DNA of 64,000 nucleotides, from contig OY987298.1 of NCBI GenBank assembly GCA_963920635.1, positions 150,014,257 through 150,078,256 of the forward strand, written 5' to 3'. Position 1 is the stretch's first letter. Each line of letters opens with the position of its first letter. The notes below the pieces were generated by a model. The model was not told the DNA's origin and searched no databases. It was given only the letters and a program-made list of their open reading frames with translations. The translations under genes were made by a program, and so were the position numbers. This document shows positions 11,569 to 21,839 of this stretch, one piece after another. Source of the DNA: Pseudeuparius sepicola. Its lineage: Eukaryota > Arthropoda > Insecta > Coleoptera > Anthribidae.

Positions 11569-12522
11569 GACCGTCAGACAGTGACAGATTTTCCTTACTG
11601 ATTTTCTCATTTATGCCTTGGAGAGGGTTGAAAGGTAAATCGATGCTGAGTCGGAAAATAGTAATTTTAAGTTTGGCCCCCGGGAAAACATGGAAAATTC
11701 GATTTTTCAAAACAGAAAAAAAGGTACTAATTCTCACTTATGCCATGTTCACCGTATGATTTCTTATACTATTCCGACCTCAAAAACCCAAAGGCATAAG
11801 TGTAGCGTGTGGAAGAAGGGTTGAATTAAGAGTTTGGCAGATCACACAAAAAAATGACTTGGTTTACTGACTCCGTCAGTTATGCCGTTCGAAATGGTGA
11901 AAACTTATATCCTCACTAGCCCAAAAATTGATTGGCAGAAGTGACGCGTGGGGAAAAGTGCACTTTTGGGTCGGAAAATAAGTCGGAAAAGTTTTTTTTT
12001 CGTCAACTGATTTTGTCAGAGAGAAAATGAATTGCAATAAAACTTTCTATAGTTTCAGAGCCATAAGAACAGAAATAAGTGAACGAAAAAAACATTTTTC
12101 CGACTTTCCGACCCTAAAGTGCATTTTTCCCCACGCGTCACTTCTGCCAATCAATTTTTGGGCTAGTGAGGATGAGGATATAAGTTTTCACCATTTCGAA
12201 CGGCATAACTGACGGAATCAGTAAACCAAGTCATTTTTTTGTGTGATCTGCCAAACCCTTCTTAATTCAACCCTTTTTCCACACCCTACACTTATGCCTT
12301 TGGGTTTTCGAGGTCGGAATAGTATAAGAAATCATACGGTGAACATGGCATAAGTGAGAACTAGTACCTTTTTTCTGTTTTGAAAAATCGAATTTTCCAT
12401 GTTTTCCCCGGGGGCCAAACTTAAAATTACTATTTTCCGACTCAGCATCGATTTACCTTTCAACCCTCTCCAAGGCATAAATGAGAAAATCAGTAAGGAA
12501 AATCTGTCACTGTCTGACGGTC
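11569..12522. mobile_element. Fold-back MITE, family N copy 1 (GACCGTCAGACAG ends, TA TSD)
   Basis: The ends GACCGTCAGACAGTGACAGA and their complement are flanked by TA (11567-11568 and 12523-12524). The arms are long inverted copies containing CTTATGCCTTTGGGTTTTCG and CCCCACGCGTCACTTCTGCC. At 954 bp this is the longest of three copies (others at 24626-25158 and 45097-45728). There is no transposase. It has inserted into a tRNA-Pro-like sequence. Confidence 0.92.
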
Positions 12523-12524
12523 TA

Positions 12525-12545
12525 CTAGTCCACTGAGTCAGATGA
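12525..12545 (-). pseudogene. tRNA-Pro-like relic, 5' part
   Basis: On the minus strand ACTCAGTGGACTAG matches the position of GTTGGTCTAG in tRNA-Pro, and it rejoins the 3' part at 11568 once the MITE and one TA are removed. Support comes from the join, not from this short piece alone. Confidence 0.4.
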
Positions 12546-12779
12546 ATGTTTTACTTAACTAGCCGTATATAAATTTAACTAGGTACCATGTTAAAAGTTA
12601 GTTCATTTGACAGCTGTCATTTAGGTTGAACTTTGGGTTTGAATATGTTTTTTGTGCTAATAGATATTTAAAGGTCAATGTGTTAACTGAAAACATCTAG
12701 TCCTATATTAAATTTGGTAATGTGAAGCAGTTATCGGGTTATCAGTTTTAGCTGCCACAATATTGGTTTAGCGTTAACT

Positions 12780-13067
12780 AGGACGTTACTAAGAGAGTAG
12801 GATTTCAGCGAAAATACCACTAGTGGTATTATCGCAGTCGTTAAATTCTGTTTTAAATACAACTCGTGGTATGCCTAATAATATAGATAATACCTTTCGT
12901 TAATTTATCACTCATTATAATCCCAATGCTAACAAAATACCACTCCTGTTCCGCAGTCATGATATTTTCAGCTTTGGGATTATAATTCGTTAACAACAGG
13001 TATTATCGATAATAGGCACACCACTTGTCATATCACCCCTGAAAATAAAACTATAGCTCATCTAGGT
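12780..13067. repeat. Inverted-repeat element with AATACCAC/GTGGTATT motifs
   Basis: GATAATACCTTTCGTTAATT near 12890 and its diverged complement near 12990 (AACAGGTATTATCGATAATA) bracket ATTATAATCCCAAT and GGGATTATAAT. A related copy lies at about 51485-51605. It is a palindromic dispersed repeat; its borders are not resolved. Confidence 0.6.
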
Positions 13068-13076
13068 AAATAAATA

Positions 13077-13788
13077 GGAAGTGGCTATTTATACGTCCGA
13101 CGGATACAAACGTCAGTATACGTCTTGCGCTCTCATTGGTCGATTGAGCCACGTGACACATAACCTTACTTCTACCGTCCGATGGATTATGAATCGGCTT
13201 GTTTACTAAGTCGATTGGATGATGTCCGAGATTATTCAGACCTATCTTGTCCCATTTTATATTGCGTATGCCCTACTTTTTCCGCGATGGGCGCTGCGGA
13301 ATGAAAAATGAAGTGGTTATTTTATTATTTACAATGATGTAACCCACCCCCGATTTTCTTGAAATTTTGGCTACCCCCCGACAATGTCGGGGGCATCGCG
13401 GGTGGTGAATGTCGGGGGGTAGCCAAAATTTCAAGAAAATCGGGGGTGGGTTACAACGCCGAACGTCGCATCGGGCGAAAATACGGGGTACCTACCTAGC
13501 CAAAATTTCAAGAAAATCGGGGGTGAGTTACACCATTGGAAATTATTACCACTACTTTTTTCATACGGCAGCGTCTATCCCCCAAAAAGGAGCAGTGCAT
13601 ATGCTCCTTATTGCAAAGATGCTTGAGAAAAATGCACTTCCGACGTATCTAAATATTAGTTTACTTCGGCTTCGGACGTGTACGGAGTTAAATGCACGTC
13701 CAAAGAAGTCACGTGACTCAGCCCGCCAATGAGAGCGCAAGACGTATACTGACGTTTGTATCCGTCGGACGTATAAATAGCCACTTCC
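13077..13788. mobile_element. Mutator-like (MULE) MITE, ~80-bp TIRs, 9-bp TSD
   Basis: The ends GGAAGTGGCTATTTATACG and the complement ending at 13788 match for about 80 bp. A perfect 9-bp duplication AAATAAATA flanks them (13068-13076 and 13789-13797). Long TIRs with a 9-bp TSD are the Mutator-like signature. The interior repeats the phrase CCAAAATTTCAAGAAAATCG three times, twice direct and once inverted. There is no transposase. It lies 49 bp from the exon 1 donor in cyclin Q intron 1. Confidence 0.9.
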
Positions 13789-13837
13789 AAATAAATATTC
13801 GTCACTCAGTGGTACAAAATTATCGTTTTCAACTTAC

Positions 13838-14059
13838 AAAACAATCATAGTTCGTGGGGTCCACTTCCTTGAAGAACCTGTGCATTATAACTGCCGCCGT
13901 GGCCAACGTCAGGGGCTGCCCCTGAAGTTTTATGCCGCACTCGAAAATAAATCTCGCTGGCGTAAATCCTCCGTTGAAATCTAACTGCCTGTAGTCGACC
14001 GGGACAGGCCTACGTGTTTTCTCCCTTTGGAGCTCCATCACGTCGATCACGTCCTTCAT
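13838..14059 (-). CDS. CCNQ: Cyclin Q (CCNQ/FAM58A-like), exon 1 (N-terminal)
   Basis: This exon encodes the start of the regulatory subunit that activates CDK10. The ATG at 14059 opens 74 codons ending exactly at a GTAAGT donor (13837). After about 30 residues comes the family signature TPARFIFECGIKLQGQPLTL, aligning with RPARFIFEAGVKL in vertebrate cyclin Q, then the helix containing HRFFKE and VDPTNYDCF. The sequence CTTCAG immediately precedes the T before ATG on the minus strand, so a 5' UTR intron may end here. The gene is read divergently from the dynein light chain gene. Unlike exons 2 and 3 this exon is not strongly GC-rich. Confidence 0.94.
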
Positions 14060-15555
14060 ACTGAAGTTTTTAGGCTAAAATCACAGTTTTTTATTAGTAT
14101 TTTTGTAGTTTAAACCGAGGGTAAAACGAACTTCTATCTGCCCAAAATTCCTAGCCAACACTGGCGGTTTGCAGATTTCAGAAGATGAAGAAGATCGGCG
14201 ACAGAGAATTCGTCTGAAAATACGACGAGTTCTGTTATAAAATTATATAAAAATAAAGAACTGTGATAAAAACACCGAAAGTGGGACAGCGTTAGCCGGT
14301 GAACTTTGCCACAGGTCAAATGTGAAAACAAGAGGTTTTGATGGCCTATTTTACGTACTACTTTCTCTTTTGGGCTAAAATCCACAGTGTTTTATATTGT
14401 AAACAAGGAAACGTGCAAAAAATGTTAGAAGAGGTTAAATTATGGCAAAATTTGAATATAATATCAATCAAAAATGCCAAGGAAGAACAACACGTATTGA
14501 GTCACCAAGGTTAGCTTCTTCTTCTTCCGTTCTTTTTATGGCCTCTGCATTTCAGCAATCTAGCCAATATGGGGCATAAGCCACCTCATCCTCATCCTTG
14601 GGACGGATGTGTCCAGTTTTTGCTATGTCCGCCCAACTTGGAAACTTGATCTATTAATTCTTATCTCTTTTAATAGAATCCTTTTGTGAGCATAAATATA
14701 AATCTCTTCCTCGCATTATCTCTACATATTTATATTATTATGTACAACATAGGAGGGACAAAAATTATTGTATTGGAAAAGGAGTCCAGTTATTTTACCA
14801 GGCGATGGGGATGACGGATGACCCCCAGGGATGGAGAGACCAAAAAAAGCAATTCACCAAGGTTAGAATTGGCACAAAATATAAAAAGTTAGGTTAGGTG
14901 TTGCTAAGTACTGAGAACCTCACGATTAAGCACAAAATAGAGAATAAATTATATGGGCGTTTCATTGCATTGTGCAAAGCAGAGAAACCTTCCTTGTTCT
15001 CTGGTGCAACGTGTGGACGGTGTGTCATCGGTTCGTCGTTTAGTGTGAAAAATCTTCTTATCCTGCAAAATGCCGGCCTCATGTATGATTTAGAATTGCC
15101 CGAATAAGAATCGTAGATCTGGAATTAAATATTTCAATGGTATGTAGTCACCGGGACGAACTCAAATGAATATTGTATAAAATAATCCTGTTTTTATAGC
15201 GTTGGGCGAAATATTAAATATCCAAAAACTTAGTCGCTTTATTTGAAAATACCCGATAATACTTTCTCCCTCTTCTATTTCTCTGGTTTATGCAAACGAG
15301 AATACACAAACACAGTAAACAAAATATGTGCTGGAACAGAAAGAACTGTAAATTGTATAATCTGCAGTGCTTGTTGGAACACGAAGGTAGTTAATTGTTC
15401 AAAATATAATAGTTATGTTAGATGGCCGAATGTTGCTAAATAATGAAAACTTAGTGGAGAAGAATTCACAAAACATAAAAATAAGTCCCTACTTCTCCTA
15501 TTCTGTTTTCAGGGTTTTCAACCCTTTATTGTTTTGACCTTGACTTTCGACTCAT
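14060..15555. other. Intergenic region between divergent cyclin Q and dynein light chain genes
   Basis: It should contain the cyclin Q promoter and 5' UTR. A direct repeat of about 25 bp (GGCTAAAATCACAGTTTTTT at 14074 and a close copy at 14372) is visible. Short frames between 14134 and 15443 resemble nothing I know. No complete transposon is seen, which makes this one of the cleaner stretches of the window. Confidence 0.5.
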
Positions 15556-15559
15556 CCGA

Positions 15560-15565
15560 TCAGTC
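15560..15565 (+). promoter_or_regulatory. Arthropod initiator TCAGTC, likely dynein light chain start site
   Basis: TCAGTC matches the arthropod initiator consensus, with the A at 15562 as the predicted first base. From there a 132-nt 5' UTR exon would run to a GTGAGT donor at 15694. No TATA box is evident, as expected for a housekeeping gene. The sequence ATCGAT at 15680 lies downstream in the UTR. Confidence 0.45.
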
Positions 15566-15693
15566 ATCGCCCAACAGGAAAAGAACCGTCAAATTTGACG
15601 TTGATAATTTTATTGACAAAATAAGGAACAAAAAAATTAATTAATTTCTGCAAAAGCCGGTACCAGGTGCATGTTTTAATCGATATTAGAAAA
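15562..15693 (+). other. Predicted 5' UTR exon of the dynein light chain gene
   Basis: The donor AAAGTGAGTAG at 15694 and the acceptor TTTGCAG ending at 15756 define a 63-bp intron just before the start codon. The exon has no long frame. Its 5' limit rests on the initiator motif only. Confidence 0.5.
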
Positions 15694-15764
15694 GTGAGTA
15701 GTTGTTCTTAGGTGGAATAATCCTGAATATTGATTTATGTTTTGTTTGCTTTGCAGTTTGAAAA

Positions 15765-15899
15765 ATGGAAAAAACAACCCAGGAGATTGTGGATCAGGAT
15801 TTGCAAGAAGAGGGGCAGTTTGTGGTTGACGATGTCAGTAAAATCATCAAGGATGCCATAGAGTCCGTCATAGGGGGCAACGGATATCAACAGAACAAG
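15765..15899 (+). CDS. Dlc90F: Tctex-type dynein light chain (DYNLT1/Dlc90F), exon 1
   Basis: This is the N-terminal exon of the light chain that dimerises on the dynein intermediate chain in the cytoplasmic dynein motor. The ATG at 15765 in AAAAATGG context follows the acceptor ending at 15756. It encodes 45 codons: an acidic N-terminus, then [20 protein letters not shown] and GGNGYQQNK, matching the family pattern FVVDEVSNIVKEAIE...IGGNAYQ. The donor is GTTCGA at 15900, weak but with an exact phase-0 join to the next exon. The two exons give 120 residues, slightly longer than the usual 111-113 because of extra acidic residues near the start. Confidence 0.96.
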
Positions 15900-16044
15900 G
15901 TTCGAAACATTAAACCTTAAAATATTTACAAATATCGTAACCTGTATGTTGTATTTTACTACAGAATATTCTTTGGGGAATTAGTACGTCCATGCCGCAT
16001 CCCAAACAACAATTTTGCCGGCATGTAACGTTGTGTCTTTGTAG

Positions 16045-16272
16045 GTCAACAATTGGACGACCGCAGTCGTCGAATCGTGCACGTCTGAACTGACCAAACT
16101 GATGAAGCCCTACAAGTACATCGTGACGTGCACGATCATGCAGAAAAACGGGGCGGGGCTCCACACGGCCAGTTCGTGTTACTGGGACAACAACACCGAT
16201 GGCAGTTGTACCGTCCGTTGGGAGAACAAGACCATGTTCTGCATCGTCTCGGTTTACGGCCTAGCCATCTGA
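16045..16272 (+). CDS. Dlc90F: Tctex-type dynein light chain (DYNLT1/Dlc90F), exon 2
   Basis: The acceptor TTTGTAG ends at 16044. The exon opens with [20 protein letters not shown] and continues through [35 protein letters not shown] and [20 protein letters not shown] to TGA at 16270-16272. These are the beta strands forming the dimer interface and the intermediate-chain groove, and they are almost unchanged from vertebrate DYNLT1. The open frame is intact and its codon use is GC-richer than the flanks. AATAAA at 16433-16438 gives a 3' UTR of about 180 nt. Confidence 0.97.
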   Translation, partial: VNNWTTAVVESCTSELTKLMKPYKYIVTCTIMQKNGAGLHTASSCYWDNNTDGSCTVRWENKTMFCIVSVYGLAI

Positions 16273-16432
16273 CTTCTCCGTTGCCTTACTAGCGTTTAGT
16301 CTAATTTATGATATCGATAGGTGGTTAAGTTTAACGAGTCGAGCTTACTTACCGATTTTTTTTACGTGGAGATTGATCGAGGAAGGTTTTTTTTTATAGG
16401 GATTGAGATGAATTTAGTGAATTATATGATAT

Positions 16433-16438
16433 AATAAA
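16433..16438 (+). terminator. Poly(A) signal of the dynein light chain gene
   Basis: A canonical AATAAA lies 161 bp after the stop, with GGGGTGTTTTCGTCC just downstream as a possible GU-rich element. Confidence 0.75.
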
Positions 16439-16960
16439 ATTATTTATCAACATTGAAGGGGTGTTTTCGTCCATACAACCTGGAATCTTGCTAAATAAAA
16501 AGAAATCTTTCAATTTTAATTAATTTCCTTATCAATAGATGGCCCGGAACCTAAGTTACTTCACCACGAGTCAATTACAGTCAGCTTTGACAGCAAAATT
16601 GCATTTTTTGACAGATATATATCCAAACTTTCAAACAAATTCCGCACTGTCAATGTAACGAAACAAAAAATTATCTATAAGCCATTTCAATAGGATTTGA
16701 TAGTTTGAATAACACATAAAAAAAAATTAATTGTGCATTAGTGTTTTCTCAAAATAAAATAGCAAAAATAAAGAAAAAATACAAGTTGTAAATAAAAATG
16801 GAAAAAACTATTGTGTTCAATATAATTTTTAATAAAGTGGTGATAAGTTAACATACCATTAACAAAATGGTAACTATAATCTCTATTCAAACTAAACGCA
16901 AGTGAAACATAAACACAAGTTGTTGCATCGCTATAGAGCGTGATACGCTCGTGATCGGCT
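16439..16960. other. AT-rich intergenic DNA
   Basis: I see no gene, terminal repeat or RNA gene here. Confidence 0.4.
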
Positions 16961-17121
16961 TGCTATTGGCTAGCCGGCAATAAAGTCTGGCCCGGCGGGC
17001 GAGTGCAGCGAGTCGGTGTTTCTTACAGAGGTGTATTGAGTTGCAAGTGGGCCTTTATTTTTTTCCGATATGTTTATTAATTGTTGGAGCTACGATTTGT
17101 ATTAATAGTAGAAATTTGCAG
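16961..17121 (+). promoter_or_regulatory. Possible promoter and non-coding first exon with strong donor
   Basis: A GC-richer patch contains CTATTGGCTAGCCGG (an inverted CCAAT box) and GGCCCGGCGGGCGAG. The sequence TTTGCAG|GTAAGTGAA at 17115-17130 is a consensus donor after 17121. It could start a distant 5' UTR exon of Pka-R2 or a non-coding RNA. Nothing coding is present. Confidence 0.3.
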
Positions 17122-17379
17122 GTAAGTGAATGACTAGGTGTGCCATAAAAGTTTGTTTTTAAAGTTCTTAATACTGGGGCATATTATTTTAATTTTTATA
17201 TTATAAAATTCATAGAGATCGTCCTTAATGCGGCCCTGCCTCGTATTAGCCCTCAGAATTGTTCACGTGCTTCCATCGTGCAAATGTTTACGCGCCACTT
17301 GCATTTAGTTTGAATAGAGTGTAGATAAAATCCCATAACTGAATATTTTTTTGGTTCACCCCGTACGACACCAAATCTG

Positions 17380-17700
17380 GGGAACACCGCGGCAAAATCT
17401 GGCAACGTCGCCGGCCGAGCCACGTACCGTTATCGGCGCGCGCTCCGTTAAAAAATGCAGTCGGCCAGCCTCCCTGGATTTTCTCAAATTTTCCGCTTTG
17501 CGTCACAAGACACCTGGAAAATGGCGATTTTATTACATTAAATCAACGCTATTTGTTCGGTATTTATTTATTCAACGCCCGAATTTACGTTTAAAACGAT
17601 GAAATGTGTCGACGAAAGCGCGCGCCGGTCTGACGTCACTATTGGATTCGCTGACGTCATAAAAGAAGGCACCGCCATCGAGCCTGGCTAGAAAACTGGA
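17380..17700. promoter_or_regulatory. GC-rich patch with two perfect cAMP response elements
   Basis: TGACGTCA occurs at 17631-17638 and at 17652-17659, 21 bp apart (two helical turns). ATTGG (inverted CCAAT) lies between them and CATAAAAG, a possible TATA-like box, directly follows. Upstream sequence has several CGCGCG runs. This looks like a CREB-responsive core promoter, with no recognised downstream exon. It is 19 kb upstream of Pka-R2 coding exon 1. Confidence 0.45.
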
Positions 17701-17819
17701 AGTGTTGATTCAATTTTCCAATTATGCTCGCTGTGATGGGTTTTTAACGCTTGGTTATTAAGGGCGCGGATGAAAATAGATTGTGCAAACCGAAGAAGGC
17801 TAGATCTACACAACATGTA

Positions 17820-18060
17820 TACAGGGTGTCCCCCGATTAGTGTACGGAGAGCAAAAACTTTTTTGGCAATTATATAGTTTCAAAAAACCACGTAGGTATG
17901 CGTTGGAAATCTTGGAAAAAAATATTTTTTCGCACAAGTAAAGTGCCCTTTTTGTGGATTTTACGACAAAATGTTTTTTACTTTTTTTAGAGAACCTACC
18001 TGTAGCTTTTAATGTCATTAAGGGAACTTATTTTGTTCATGACGAAAAACTGAGTAGGTA
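17820..18060. mobile_element. One-ended fragment of a CAGGGTGTCC element
   Basis: It begins TACAGGGTGTCCCCCGATTA and contains AGTGCCCTTTTTGTGGATTT, which recurs in related form at 42632-42660 and 42772-42800. I found no matching right end. Confidence 0.5.
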
Positions 18061-18077
18061 GGTACCTAATACCTACT

Positions 18078-18456
18078 TAAAGTCCATCCAAGTTACAGCG
18101 GCAGTAGATATAAACAAAGCCACATGACCGCATTGCGATCGATTACCAGACTAATATGAGATTTCCAGTGGCTTGTAATTCTGAACTAATTATTTTAGAA
18201 GTTCTAAAAATTGTGTTTTTACCTTTCGTGGATCTTTATAAATTTCCTTAAATTAAGTAGCAAAATAAATTTACAGAATATACTGCTCGCGATCCGATCT
18301 AAAATATGCAGGAAACTCGACTGAGGGAAGAGCCGGCCCTGCATTCTGCTCGCCGCGTAAACACTTGACATTTTATGACGGCCAGACCAATAAGAGAATA
18401 GGTCACGTGGTGGTCAATGTTTTGATCCACTGCCTCTGTAACTTGGATAGACTTTA
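18078..18456. mobile_element. TIR element, family Q copy 1 (TAAAGTCTATCCAAGTTACAG ends)
   Basis: The ends TAAAGTCCATCCAAGTTACA and the complement TGTAACTTGGATAGACTTTA are about 25-bp inverted repeats. A second copy of the whole ~380 bp lies inverted at about 51091-51480, including CTGCATTCTGCTCGCCGCG. There is no coding capacity. Confidence 0.85.
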
Positions 18457-18639
18457 GATGTGCAAAATTTTAAGAGCCTAGATACTTTAATTTTCTTGTA
18501 CAAGAAATTTAAAACGCACAAAAATAAAAGTAGGCTTATTATAGACTTTTGAAATTATGCACACCTACACATAATGTTGCTTTCTGAAAAAAAAAAAGAC
18601 TTTTCAAAATTTTCAAGACAAAACTACGTGATTTTACGA

Positions 18640-19740
18640 AACTAAAAAAAAATGTAAATAAAAAACCTTTTTAAAAATAAGCCATGCACTAAAACGAATG
18701 AAATAAGTTTATTAGGATGATTAAATTCCAAATTGCGACAAGTTTTTGCAAATTGAAAAGCTTGTCGCGCGAAATGTTGATGAAAGTAGATTGGGCAGTG
18801 ATTGGCTGATAAGCAAGTACCTATATTTGCCAAAGTATGCATTTTTTTCTTTACAATTCGCGCGACAAGCTTTTCAATTTGCAAAAACTTGTCGCAATTT
18901 GGAATTAAATTATCTTAACGAAAACCTAAACTTATTTTATTCGTTTTAGTACATGGGCTTAAATAAAAGCTTGTTTTTAAAAAGGCTTTTTTTATTTTCA
19001 ATTTTATTTTGTGCTTTTTAGTACCTTATTTGATTCTCATGTTAGGAGAGTGGTAAATAGGAAATTTAGTCCGCCCTTTTGGTGGATGTCGCCATATTGG
19101 ATTTTGTATGAAGTCATTTACCTACCTTATTGTTTTCTACCCGTCGAGCCCTTTCATTTGATACCCATGTTGGGTATGAAAATATAGCACAGACCAACGG
19201 AGTAATACAGACAATTCCTTATAGCGACATGTGCCAAGAGGAGACTCGCTTTTTAGCGAAATATATCTTCTAAAGACATCATTAATATACATTTTATTCG
19301 ATTGAACGATAATCTACATAACAAAGAGATTGTATTAGAACCAAATTTATGCTTAAAATACTGTCTCTCTTTCTGTAAATTGAAATGGAGACTCGCTTAT
19401 TTTTGACACATGTCCGTAAGGAGGCTTCTGATGCAAAGCTATTATTTATTCTGTGAATATAGGTAATCCGCCATCTTGGAGCGGCGGCCATATTGAATTT
19501 AGTGTGATGTCACTAACTTTATCGTTTTCTTCTCTTCAAAAGTCCTTTCATTTGATACTCATATTAAGGGGGTGGACAAAAAATACATCATCCGGCCATC
19601 TTGGAGCGGCGGCCATTTTGAAAGTATTATTACAATATTGAGTATTGCATATTGTATTGTCACCAGAACTAAAGGTGTATGCAAAATTTCAGCTCAATCG
19701 GATGTCAGGAAGTGGTTCTAATTCAGCTTGCAAGATATTC
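18640..19740. mobile_element. Fold-back repeat plus composite repeat shared with 28620-29060
   Basis: At 18680-18955, AAATTGCGACAAGTTTTTGC and its complement form arms of more than 50 bp with CTTGTCGCGCGAA near the centre. From about 18905 onward the sequence matches 28628-29060: TCCGCCATCTTGG, GAGCGGCGGCCATTTTGAAA and AACTCAATCGGATGTCAGGA. Both are dispersed transposon families; the borders are diffuse. Confidence 0.65.
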
Positions 19741-19782
19741 GACCCACATCCTTGGTATTTTTATGGAAGAGAAAATGATGTA

Positions 19783-20973
19783 CAGGGTGATTCAGTTTTA
19801 ATCTGCAACACTTCAACAGGCGATAGAAAACCAAAAAATAACCGCACTTTCTTCTATAAACTATATCATTTTAAGGCCTTATAAAAAAGTTACAGGGTGT
19901 TGAAGTTGCAATAAGAAATATGTGGAATTTATTGAATATTTTACAAACTATAGTTGAGATATTTAAGTCATATTTGGTACACGTTATAACGGCATGGGTT
20001 AGCATAAAACCTGTTAATATCAAACATCTTGAACAACCAGTGGCGTAGAAATGGGTAATTAGTATAATTTATTTTAGAAAAAAAAGAACCACCTTGTATA
20101 GCAATAAAATGTATTCAAATTCTTATGTAAATTTTTATTGTAAACAAAAACGTTCTCTTAGCATTTTTTCATATGCGTCATGGTTTCATAGCAAATTTGA
20201 TTTTTTCGTAATATTTCGGGGTACACTTCTGAAAAATTATCTAAAAAATTTTGCTCCATAAGTAACACTTAAAGTAATAAATAATGTGTTTGCTACCTGA
20301 AATAAAGTAACTTTTTCCAATAAACTCACCTATTTAAGGCTATACTTTTGAAGATACAGGGTCTAAAACATTTAAGGAAGATACACAATTAATGTTACGC
20401 TCTGTATCTTGAAAAAAAAAACCTTGAATGGGTAAGTTTATTGGGAAAAGTTACTGTATTTAAAGTAAAAAACACATTTTTTCTACTTTGAGTGTTACTT
20501 ATGGAGAAAAGTTTTAAGTTAATTTTTCAGAAGTACACCCCGAAATAATACGAAAAAATCAAATTTGCTATGAAACCATGACACATATGAAAAAATGCTA
20601 AGAGAACGTTTTTGTTTACAATAAAAATTTACATAAGAATTTGAATACATTTTATTGCTATACAAGGTGGTTCTATTTTTTTTTCTAAAATAAATTATAC
20701 TAATTACCCATTTCTACGCCACTGGTTGTTCAAGATGTTTGATATTAACAGTTTTATGCTAACCCATGCCGTTATAACGTGTACCAAATATGACTTAAAT
20801 ATCTCAATTAGTTTGTAAAATATTCAATAAATTCCACATATTTCTTGCAACTTTAACACCCCATAACTTTTTTATAAGGCCTTAAAATGATATAGTTTAT
20901 AGAAGAAAGTGCGGTTATTTTTTAGTTTTCTATCACCTGTTGAAGTGTTGCAGATTAAAACTGAATCACCCAG
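19783..20973. mobile_element. Fold-back MITE, family A (CAGGGTGATTCAG ends, TA TSD)
   Basis: The ends CAGGGTGATTCAGTTTTAAT and CTGAATCACCCAG are flanked by TA. The arms, of roughly 550 bp each, are near-perfect inverted copies (for example AACCAGTGGCGTAGAAATGG against CCATTTCTACGCCACTGGTT). Family members also lie at 22782-24040, 28569-29201 and 31710-32579. The right end abuts the next element with a single shared TA. Confidence 0.92.
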
Positions 20974-20975
20974 TA

Positions 20976-21795
20976 CAGGGTGATCCAAACTCGACGCCCC
21001 AGGCCTACAGCGGGAACACGAAAACTCAAAATAAAATTTCGAAAAGGGGTTCTTAAATGGGACATACTAAGCTCAAATTTTGACCGAAAATTAGCTTTTT
21101 TGATGTTTGGGAAAATGGCCGCTGTGACGTCATCGATATTATTTTCCTAGAAACATACCAGTTTTTACAGGGTTAAATATGTAAAAAAACATGCAATTTT
21201 TTCTAATCATTTTTCGAAATCTAGGTAGCTATGGAAACAATTGATAGTCAGAAATTATTTAAGAGTATGTTAGGGTGCCTTGCGCACCCTTAAATTTATT
21301 CAACTGGAATATTTATTAAATTTCTGAATTATGCTTGTTACTAACTTGTTTGTTATTATTGTTTGTTACAATTTTTTTTAAATATTCCAGTTGAATAAAT
21401 TTAAGGGTGCGCAAGGCACCCTAACACTCTTAAATAATTTCTGACTATCAATTGTTTCCATAGCTGTCTAGATTTCGAAAAATGATTAGAAAAAATTCCA
21501 TGTTTTTTTTACATATTTGACCCTGTAGATTTGGAACGACAAAAGATACAGAAAATTTATTTCTATAAAAGTTGTTGAGAATGATAAGGACTTTCAATAT
21601 ATAGAGAAAAACTGGTTGTTTCTGGGAAAATAATATTGATGACGTCACAGCGGCCATTTTACCAAACATCAAAAAAGCTAATTTTCGGTCAAAATTGGAC
21701 CTTAGTATGTCCCATTTAAGAACCCCTTTTCGAATTTTTTTTTGAGTTTTCGTGTTCCCGCTGTAGGCCTGGAGCGTCGAGTTTGGATCACCCTG
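20976..21795. mobile_element. Fold-back MITE, family E (CAGGGTGATCCAAACTCG ends, TA TSD)
   Basis: Inverted arms of about 330 bp (GGCCTACAGCGGGAACACGA against TCGTGTTCCCGCTGTAGGCC) surround a second palindrome in the centre (TTAAGGGTGCGCAAGGCACC). TA lies on both sides. It directly adjoins family A on the left and the GC-rich putative Pka-R2 promoter on the right. Confidence 0.92.
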
Positions 21796-21839
21796 TACAT
21801 ATATGAATATTCTGGCCCCAGATGGACAAATTATTTGGC

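Noticed and set aside
13409..13732. 107-codon ORF
   Set aside because: It lies wholly inside the Mutator-like MITE and reads through its inverted internal repeats.
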